Origin: Symsagittifera roscoffensis
Taxonomy: Eukaryota; Xenacoelomorpha; Acoela; Convolutidae
Direction of reading: 5' to 3'
DNA length: 64,000 nucleotides
Assembly (NCBI RefSeq): GCF_963678635.1
Contig: NC_087068.1
Location: 57,149,896 to 57,213,895 of the forward strand
Part shown: positions 57,095-64,000 of the stretch, piece by piece
Numbering within the stretch: position 1 is the first letter of the stretch
Layout of the letters: every line of letters begins with the position of its first letter
The notes under the pieces: model-generated
Seen by the model: only the letters and a program-made list of their open reading frames with translations
Databases searched by the model: none
Told to the model about the DNA's origin: nothing
Position numbers and translations under genes: made by a program

Positions 57095-57649
57095 TAAAAA
57101 ACATGATTTTTTTTCTTCAATTTTTAGCTTGAACTGATTGAAACAATCAAGTCATCCTGATTTGAAAAGTCCGAAATGTGTTTGATGTGCTTCCAATCGC
57201 ATAGAAAAAAATGCTAAGGAGAAGGAAAGTATAGAAGCCATATTATTCAATTTAGAAGCATTTTCTGTATACAAAAAAAAATTCTGCCGTATAAAATTAT
57301 TTCGTATTGTTTTACGTCATATATCGAAAACAGTTGGAAAAGATTTTGTACCTAAATTCATTTTACTCCCAATCAGAGGAAACCAGGCTTGATGCCCGTA
57401 GTGAAAAGCAATTTTTTCTTTTCTGTTTTTTATGCTTTTTTAAAGAGAACAAAAATGTTATATTTTCAAGTTCAAAAGCTAAAACTATCCGTCCTCACTG
57501 GAATCTCCTATTTGACAGATGTATTAAACTGACAATGAAATTAGGAGCACTCAAAGCTATTGAACAAACTCTTTTTCTTCAGCTTTTCTTCATTTTCAAA
57601 TAATTCATTTTTCTTTGTTTTGACTTGTAGCAAATGGTCTGTGCATTTT

Positions 57650-57720
57650 GAGGGGGAATAGTTCAGAGGTAAATCATCTGATCGTAGAACAGTGAAGTTA
57701 GTTCGAATCATTGAGAACAC
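57650..57720 (+). mobile_element. tRNA-like SINE head
   Basis: AATAGTTCAGAGGTAAAT (box A type) followed by TTAGTTCGAATCATTG (box B type). Stems do not close well, so a decayed tRNA copy or SINE head is more likely than a gene. Confidence 0.4.
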
Positions 57721-59590
57721 TATTAGGTTTCTTTAAATCATTTTTTGCTTTGAATCCTCTATTTGCAATTTCTAACTCATTCTCATTCAAAATTCCTAAA
57801 CTCTAAATGATGTTTTTTATGTTTCCGCAGACCTCTTCAATTTTTTGCACCTGCTACTTTTTTCTCATCTTTCATAAAGAACTATGTTTTTTTGGAGTTC
57901 CTGCTTGGACTTGAAGTGGTGTTGTCAGCACTCCGGACAATTATTTTTCCTTTAAGCTACGTTGCTGTTACTGCAAGCATCAAGCATTACTACTTTACGT
58001 CCACGGGCCTTTTAATTTCTTTTGAACTTCTGCTTCTTTTCAATCCTTTCGTTCGTGCGAGCTGCGCACCTACTAAACCTTCTCTCTTTAAACTTTACAT
58101 TTCCAGGACGCTAAGTCAGACACTCTTCTTTTCTGCTCCAACTGATCTCTCTCTACTCCCAAAATCACGACAGTGGTAATTAGTAAAAACAAGTTTAACT
58201 CCGTTCTAAAATCGGCTGTTTTTTTGGTGGCTACACAAATGTTTAACAAAAATAACTTAAGACAAATCCACCTTATTGAGTAATATCAACATCCTCTGCC
58301 CTCGTAGAAAAGAAAAGTAATCAAAACAAAATAAATAGAATATCACAGACTTGTGTATAAAATAAACTTGATTTCACTTAAACTAGCTTGCTGTTAAGAT
58401 TGGTTTGGAATTTCGGTATCTCAAAATTAAAAAAAATTGAAAATGTTTACTGTTGAAATTAATTCTTACCCAGCATTTATACACTCAGTAACGGAACGGT
58501 ATTACCACTCAGTAACGGATTTGTTGTTGTGAATTATTGGCTAACAAGCCAAAAAAAAACAAAAAAGAAAAAACAAAAAAATGAATTTTATCAAATCGAG
58601 TTGATAAAATTACAACCAACATAAAAAGATAAATTCCTATAGGACAGGTATTAAAAATACTGACATGCAGAAAAAATCAATGGTAGCGGTAAATCTGTTG
58701 CTAATAGAGGCCTCAGGAAATGAGTCGAGATTAAAAGAGAGTCTTGTGCCTAGAGTTATTAACGGAAAAAAATCTAGTACCCGATTGCAATACCCTTGCT
58801 TATCGCCAGGCCAATCAATCAAACATAGAAGACTCTTGAGTTTTCGTAATAGTTTTAGAATGCTTTGTCATAATAGGTAATAGGAGAATTCCAGTTTCGA
58901 TTAGATACTCATTTGAGTTTTCATTGTTTTAGTTGCATATTCTAAACAATTCTAAACTACTCAAGCAAAATCACAAAATATTGACCGGTTAAGCTGTATT
59001 AATTTCTCGCATTCTTGAAATAAACTGAAAATTGCTAAGCAATGCATTACTTCGAAAAAAAATTTTCTTGAAGTGACCTGAGAAAACTTCAGTACTGGCT
59101 ATTTATTAGAAGATTCAAAAGCAAGATTTATCTCATTAAATCCGTCCTTTTAAAGACGTTTTCAAAAAAATGCCTATGGACCGAAAACGTAGGCGAAAAG
59201 GGTATTTCGGGTTATTTTATACGATATCCAATTAAACTATGATTAGTTTTGCCTTATAAATTATAATCTTATTTCATTAGAAATGTTATATGATCACAAT
59301 TGATAAAGCAAAACTGTTATACGACATTAAAAAACTGTTCAGTTCATTCCTGCTACCACAGAACTCCGAAAAAGTTCAAATATTTTTTCCCGTTTAATTA
59401 TGTTTTACATTTTGTGTGGTCGTAACAGTTTGTGCGGCTTGCTCAGCATCCGAGCAACATTTCTTGTATTTCTAATGCTTTTTAACCGTCAGATGTCATA
59501 AAGCTTCAAAATGAATAACAACAACAAAGGAAAAGAGCATCTATACATATTGTTAACAAGTCGCATCATCGATTTTTTTCAATAAGAAAT

Positions 59591-59596
59591 TTTATT
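59591..59596 (-). terminator. Poly(A) signal of the RabGAP gene
   Basis: AATAAA on the - strand, about 14 bp past the stop codon at 59,610. This would make a very short 3' untranslated region. Not proven to be used. Confidence 0.4.
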
Positions 59597-59609
59597 TCAG
59601 TCAACTAAA

Positions 59610-60002
59610 TTAAAAACTACTTCCATTTGTGAAATTTGACATATAAGCTTGGCTGTTGTTTGATACTGCACTATTGGCGTAATATTTACTACTGTTAATA
59701 TTGCTCAATGAATCTCCATTAAGAGCGTTGGGAGGGTGAAACACGTTTGAGTTTGAGTGTGATTGGTTTAGATTAGATGCCAACTTTTCGGGCAAAATGT
59801 CGTCCAAATTACTTAATTGCAAATCGGCTAAAACCGTTGAGCTCAATGGTATCTGTGAATTGACGTTTGGGTTGCGAGAAGTCTTTTCCAGTTCTGAACA
59901 GAGAGCCTCGACTGTTCGTTTGAGCGACTCGCGTTCCTGTGCTAGCTGCAACAGAGCCGAGTGGAGTTTGCACTCTTCCTTTTGCAGAGAAGCGACCTGG
60001 TC
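59610..60002 (-). CDS. RabGAP last exon: second coiled-coil half and tail
   Basis: 393 bp with TAA at 59,612-59,610. QVASLQKEECKLHSALLQLA continues the coiled coil, then EALCSELEKTSR; the last 75 residues are Asn/Ser-rich and probably disordered, unlike the short tails of vertebrate relatives. Confidence 0.9.
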   Translation of the reverse strand, partial: DQVASLQKEECKLHSALLQLAQERESLKRTVEALCSELEKTSRNPNVNSQIPLSSTVLADLQLSNLDDILPEKLASNLNQSHSNSNVFHPPNALNGDSLSNINSSKYYANSAVSNNSQAYMSNFTNGSSF

Positions 60003-63000
60003 CTGAAAACAAAATTCGTTCACTAGGAGATTTAATTTACGTGTAAGCTGCTCCATGCAAAACACCATTTCGTTTTGTTTTGTGGTGACCGAACTTTTCT
60101 TTTTTTTACTTTAGTTAGTAGTTCAGATATTCAATAAAATTCATTTAAGGTAGCTGAAAGTGTAATTCAGAGAACATGATCACTTGAAAAATTGTTCGTC
60201 GCCCAAAAACCTCAGTACTTAATTTCCAAAAACCCATTTCGCTTAAAACAAAACTAGATATTCTAAAAACTTATACCTGCTATTTTAAAAATTGAACAGA
60301 TATTGTCTGGGATGTTCTCGTGGGTGCAGTTGTCGATCTTTTTAGTGCACATTTTTTTAGGTCCCCTAATTGATTTTGCGAATTCTCCCAAATCACTGTA
60401 TAAATCGTAGTTTGGCCAAATTTTCAGCGCCGCAGGCGATGTTTTGATTTGAAAAAAAAAACTGGCAGAAAAGACGCTTTCAGGCACTGTTTTGAAGTTT
60501 TTGACCCAAAAATTGCGTTTTATCGACGCGCACTCTCCTCAAATTAAGATTGTATCGGCACAGGAAGCGGCTTTACAAAAATTTTGGGGTCCGTGAGCCA
60601 AAAGTGGACGCCTTAAAATAGCACAAGAGCGGGACCCTTTGGGAGGTCGTCAAATGCGCCACTGTTTATCATGCACTTAACTCACCTGCAGCTCATAGCT
60701 GTGCGACCGGAGATGTTGTGTCTTCAATTCCAGAGCATAGTTATCCTTCTCCAGTTTTTTGTTCAGAGCTGCCACCTTTTCAAGGCAGAACTCATTGTGT
60801 TTCTGCAGACTTGATCCACTATTTCGACCCGAATAGTCATTCCTGCTATTTGCGATATCTGAAGATGTTTCTGATTTCGGTAGATTGTTTTCACCTAATT
60901 TTGATACTCCGCTTGGCGAATTGATGATTTCTTCTTCTCGCATTACTTGGTATTCTACCTCGTAGGCGAACAGTTGTTTGTTTAAGTACTCAAAGCTGCT
61001 GTCGAAAGCCTGAAAATAAAATAAAATCATTAACTCTAGAACAACGAAGTTTAACGCTATCCGGGTTCTTCAGAACTCACTGTTTTTTAACGATTTTAGT
61101 ATCACCCATTTTCTTCAAATATGAATTACTTACTTGTTTTTCAAAATAATACTAGTAAGCCCGTCTCCATTAATCAACCGGCTCGCAAAATGTTGGTTGT
61201 ATTGAGCAAGCTATTCAAGCAATAAATCTTGAATAATTTGTTATTCCAGATCATGATACGGTTTGCAATTTTTTAAGCTTTTCGAAGCAATCTATTCATT
61301 CAAGCTATGTTACTTCAAGCGAAAAGCCTTCAAGGTATTCTAGCTTGAACCAATCTTTCAGTCTTTTCAGAGCAGACCATTCTAGTAATTAAAATTTTCG
61401 TGTTTGATGTCATTTCATGCCTTAGATCGATTTGCAAAAACTTATTTTATCTTAGCAAATCACGTCAGCACAAAGTCGGAAATGTAAAGTCATAATTTAG
61501 AAAACTATTCGAGCGATGGAATTCGGGAATACAAAATTAGGTTTAAAAAAGATTTGAAAAAAAATCAAGTCTTTATATGCAAACTTATCAAGCGATGAAA
61601 ACTGAATTTCTTTGAGTTATTTCATAGAAATTTCTTCGAGTTAATTCAAAGAGCGAATAGGCTTGCAAAATATTGGAGTGTCTTTGAAGCAATCTATTGA
61701 AGCAATGAAACTTCAAGTCCTTCCGTAGAGCAAACTGGTTCGAGAAAATTTTTCCGAAGCAAATTAACCAAACCATGAAACGTTCATGTATTATTCAATA
61801 AATCATGTAAATCCATGGAGCGAATAAGTTAGCAAAAGAATTAAGTTGTTCGAAGAAAGCTGTTCAAGCAACAAACTTTGTAATTTCAAGAAGCGAATCA
61901 GTTCACGATAAATTTGAAATACTATTTAAGCGATGAAACTTTGAAATATACCAAACTGTTTCAAAGAACGAATCGGTTCGCGAGAAGGTTTAAAGTTTTT
62001 CTAAGTAAGCTATTAAAGAGATGACATTTGAAAATTTTCAGTTTATACCTTAGAACGAATCGGTTTGAAAAATGCTATATCTTTTCAAAGCAAGCTAGTG
62101 AAGCGACGAAACATCGAAATATATCATTTATTTCGTATAACAAGTCGGTTAACGAAATTTTTTCACAGAAATCTTTTTAAGCGATAAAACTTAGAAGTTT
62201 GTGAAGTAATTTTATAAAGGAAATCGGTTCGCGCAAAGTTTTTTGAGCAATCTATTCAAGCGATAAAACTTCGAACCATTCAACTCGACCTTAGTTAATT
62301 TTTTCAAGCAATGCGTCCGATAAAACTAAAAGGTAGAAGACTTCGCACTCACCGATTTAATAATATCTGAAGCATTTTCAGCCACCAGTGTCGGCAACGA
62401 AGTTTTGAACCAATTTATGACGCCTTCAAAAGACGTTTTAGCAAGCAACTCGCCTTCAAACTTGGTAAAAATAAAAATTGCTACTTTAAACACAACATCG
62501 GGTCCTTCCAGCAGTATGAGATCAAACAGACGTATCACCAAGCCAAGTGGAAACTGGGACGAAAATAAGGTTAAGAACCAGGCTGTGGCATAAAGTGTCG
62601 GCGGTATTTCTAATTTCTGTAAATGTGAATGAAGCCTCGGCAATCTATCGTGCAGCAACCTTTGCAGTTGGTACTGCTTAACTTGAAGTCCAGTCATGTT
62701 TGGAGGTCTGTATTGGCGACGTAAGTTTAGAGCTTGCATCAAGTATCTCAGCATTTCGAAGGATTCCTCTTCGGTTAGATGCATAAGGAGGACAGATGCG
62801 ACGAAACTCATGCCTTGGCAGTATCCCACATCGTCGTCTATGATGGAGTAGGCTCTAAGGACATTGTAAAGAGCAAGTTGTCCAATCCCGTACTTTTCTG
62901 CGAAAAAGGGATGCGTAGGGAATGTTCGATCTGAAAACAGAAGCAGCCAATTGCGGTAAATCAGATGACAACAGGATTTATTTTCTCCTCCTTTAAGCCA

Positions 63001-63923
63001 CTTTTTGCAATTCCATGACCGATACATAACAGCATTACTTCGCCAAATGACCAATGAAGACGAATACTTCGCGCCAGACACGTTAAAAACCAATTTCATT
63101 GCAGGCAGGGACGGATCTAGGATTTTCTCGAGGAGTGATTTTCAAAAAAAAATTGACCCCAGGGCCACCATAAAGACGCTAGTTTGACCAAATTGTCTTC
63201 GCCGCAGGCGAAGTTTTTAGAAAAAAAAGGCCAAAAAGGGGTTTTTAGTCACTTTTTGGAAAATTTTGACCAAAAAATTGCTTTTTTCAGCGCGCACTCA
63301 CCCCTTAAAATAAGTATATATTGGCGCAAAAGGCGCCTTCAGAAAAATTATGGCATATCTTAAAAAGATTAGCAAAGGATGGACCCTTTGGATCATCAGA
63401 TGGTCGAATCCCTGAGGGGCTGGGGGCGTTTGCTTCATCTTTAAATCCGCTATTCATTGTAGCTATAAAATATTAAGAACAATTTAAGTATCGAAAAACT
63501 TCATCGAAAAATCCTTACCTAAATCAAGAAAAATGTCGTTTTGATGTTTGCTCTTCTTCCTGATCAGACTCTCGTAGTTGTATTGAAATTCCAGAGTGGA
63601 CAATGGAGTCACAATTGTGTCATTTTCAATCAGATTACAATTCGAATCCAAAGTTTGACCATCCGGAGTCTTCCGACATCCGTGGGACTCCCGAAGCCTT
63701 TGCATGTTGTACATTCTCAGGAACTTCCAGGCCTCTCCTCGTACTAATTTAGGTATCCCTGATTTCACAGCAGCGTAAACGTAGTCGTACCTGACACTGT
63801 GCAGAGACTGTTGGTTCAGGAGGTCCTGCCACACCTCGCCTAACTCCTCCGGGCATCGGAGACCTCCGATCGAATCGTCAAAGTCCAGTTTGCATCTTCG
63901 GTGAGCGACCCAGTCTTGGCAAG
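59610..63923 (-). CDS. TBC1D1/TBC1D4-like RabGAP, C-terminal half (four exons)
   Basis: Exons 63,923-63,519, 62,930-62,353, 61,009-60,686 and 60,002-59,610 join with GT-AG sites in matching phases; the gene continues beyond 64,000. The order is TBC domain, then coiled coil, as in TBC1D1/TBC1D4. TBC motifs: GIPKLVRGEAWKFL (motif A), IFLDLDRTFPTHPFF (motif B, Arg finger) and YCQGMSFVA (motif C, Gln finger). The QYRPPNM, YQLQRLLHD and FPLGLVIRLFDLI stretches are also typical. A YEVEYQV motif after the domain begins the coiled-coil part. The family stimulates GTP hydrolysis by Rabs such as Rab8/10/14 in vesicle traffic. Here both fingers are present, so activity is likely. The N-terminal PTB domains of the family would lie outside the window. 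All three introns contain repeats. Confidence 0.93.
60280..60665. mobile_element. CAGGGGCGGATC-family repeat in RabGAP intron
   Basis: Matches the element at 63,105-63,462 through GCCGCAGGCGA, TTTTTGACCCAAAAATTGCG, GACGCGCACTC and GGGACCCTTTGGG words. Older and more diverged; its ends are unclear. Confidence 0.6.
60686..61009 (-). CDS. RabGAP exon: linker and first coiled-coil half
   Basis: 324 bp (108 codons), phase 0 at both ends. FEYLNKQLFAYEVEYQVMRE is the conserved post-TBC segment; a Ser/Asn-rich linker follows and then heptad-type LEKVAALNKKLEKDNYALEL. Confidence 0.9.
61170..62320. repeat. Diverged minisatellite (about 100-bp units) filling a RabGAP intron
   Basis: About ten or eleven units of 90-110 bp built on GAAGCAA(T/G)CTATTCAAGCGA(T)GAAACTTCGAAA ... 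AGCGAATCGGTTCGCGA. It runs over nearly the whole intron 61,010-62,352. Confidence 0.75.
62353..62930 (-). CDS. RabGAP exon: TBC core with motifs B and C
   Basis: 578 bp, acceptor TTTTCAG, donor TCG|GTGAGT. Begins with the second and third bases of Asp, directly followed by the Arg-finger codon. Encodes most of the helical TBC domain, ending near SDIIKS. Confidence 0.93.
63105..63462. mobile_element. hAT-like MITE in RabGAP intron
   Basis: Begins GGGACGGATCTAGGATTTTCTCG and ends in the imperfect reverse complement (TTTAAATCCGCT). Near-matching CATTGCAG and CATTGTAG lie just outside, a possible 8-bp duplication as in hAT elements. No coding capacity. Other members at 47.4, 48.3, 49.5, 55.4 and 60.3 kb. 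Confidence 0.6.
63519..63923 (-). CDS. RabGAP exon: pre-TBC helix and TBC motif A
   Basis: Acceptor TTTCAG before 63,923, donor TTAG|GTAAGG at 63,519. Encodes CQDWVAHRRCKLDFDD, then the motif A stretch and an insert of about 35 residues (RKTPDGQTLDSNCNL) before NDIFLDL. Ends with one base of the Asp codon completed by the next exon. Confidence 0.9.
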
Positions 63924-64000
63924 CTGAAACATTACATCATTTAAATTTCCCTCAATAGTACAAGTAGGTACTTTTGATAGCTACGGCTATTCCATGCTCT

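Larger units (their letters stand above)
50080..59590. other. Gene-poor interval
   Basis: About 9.5 kb with only short, unconvincing open frames. Holds a SINE-like element (52,160), a duplicated motif (53,800/54,100), a TG/CA repeat (54,833), a repeat fragment near 55,390-55,520, a minisatellite (56,340-56,950), a 21-bp doubling (57,053) and a second tRNA-like head (57,650). Some open frames (57,892-58,179, 58,665-58,880) have no similarity or codon pattern that convinces me. Confidence 0.6.

Noticed and set aside
57892-58179. 95-codon open frame with hydrophobic residues, possibly a membrane protein
   Set aside because: No start context, splice partner or known motif; hydrophobic residues follow from T-rich sequence.
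58665-58880. Open frames on both strands in the same place
   Set aside because: Overlap on both strands and no similarity; probably chance.

Overview
The window looks like nuclear DNA of an invertebrate metazoan. It is AT-rich, has GT-AG introns, a TBC1D1/TBC1D4-type RabGAP gene, a Rab-like GTPase gene, LTR retrotransposons, MITEs, tRNA-derived SINEs and many minisatellites. I cannot name the species. All functional calls come from reading motifs; no database search was run.

Left part (1-31,200) is almost entirely retroelement. A very large Ty3/gypsy-like family is present in two gag-like copies lying tail to tail. Copy A (+ strand, 1 to about 6,095) is cut by the window edge. Copy B (- strand, 17,320 to about 7,316) is separated from it by a 1.2 kb spacer. 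Immediately upstream of copy B, on the same strand, is a decayed pol region (31,200 to about 17,690): protease, RT remnants, RNase H, integrase, an integrase C-terminal domain, an acidic tail and a macro domain. The gag-like polyprotein holds a coiled coil, a recognisable SGNH (GDSL) hydrolase domain, a second GxND-bearing module, long helical regions and a zinc-knuckle relic. Both A and B are full of stops and frameshifts. Copy B has also gained a 791-bp tandem duplication carrying a near-perfect hairpin. An SGNH esterase and a TARG1-like macro domain in one giant LTR-type element are the most unusual content of the window.

A second, unrelated and very young Ty3/gypsy element (21,703-28,987, + strand) is nested inside the RT/RNase H region of the giant element. 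Its 280-bp LTRs look identical, its 5-bp target duplication is CTACT, and it has a primer-binding site overlapping the gag ATG and a polypurine tract. It carries gag with a CCHC knuckle, protease, RT, RNase H, a predicted membrane segment, integrase and a Ser-rich tail. The reading frame breaks once, inside RT.

Middle part (31,200-38,280) holds relics and repeats: a third decayed copy of the giant element's 3' gag end, direct repeats, a three-unit minisatellite, three long inverted repeats (one a Tc1/mariner-like MITE with TA duplications) and a TA microsatellite.

Right part (38,281-64,000) holds two host genes on the - strand. One (about 50.0 to 38.3 kb) is a multi-exon gene whose exons join in phase. 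It seems to encode a disordered N-terminus, a degenerate GTPase-like domain and a C-terminal Rab-like GTPase ending in a CaaX-like box, with a 1-nt frameshift in the last exon. The other (63,923 and beyond, to 59,610) is the C-terminal half of a TBC1D1/4-like RabGAP with both catalytic fingers and a C-terminal coiled coil. If both are real, the pair is thematically linked (a Rab and a RabGAP), but nothing shows they act on each other. Between them, 50.1-59.6 kb is gene-poor and repeat-rich.
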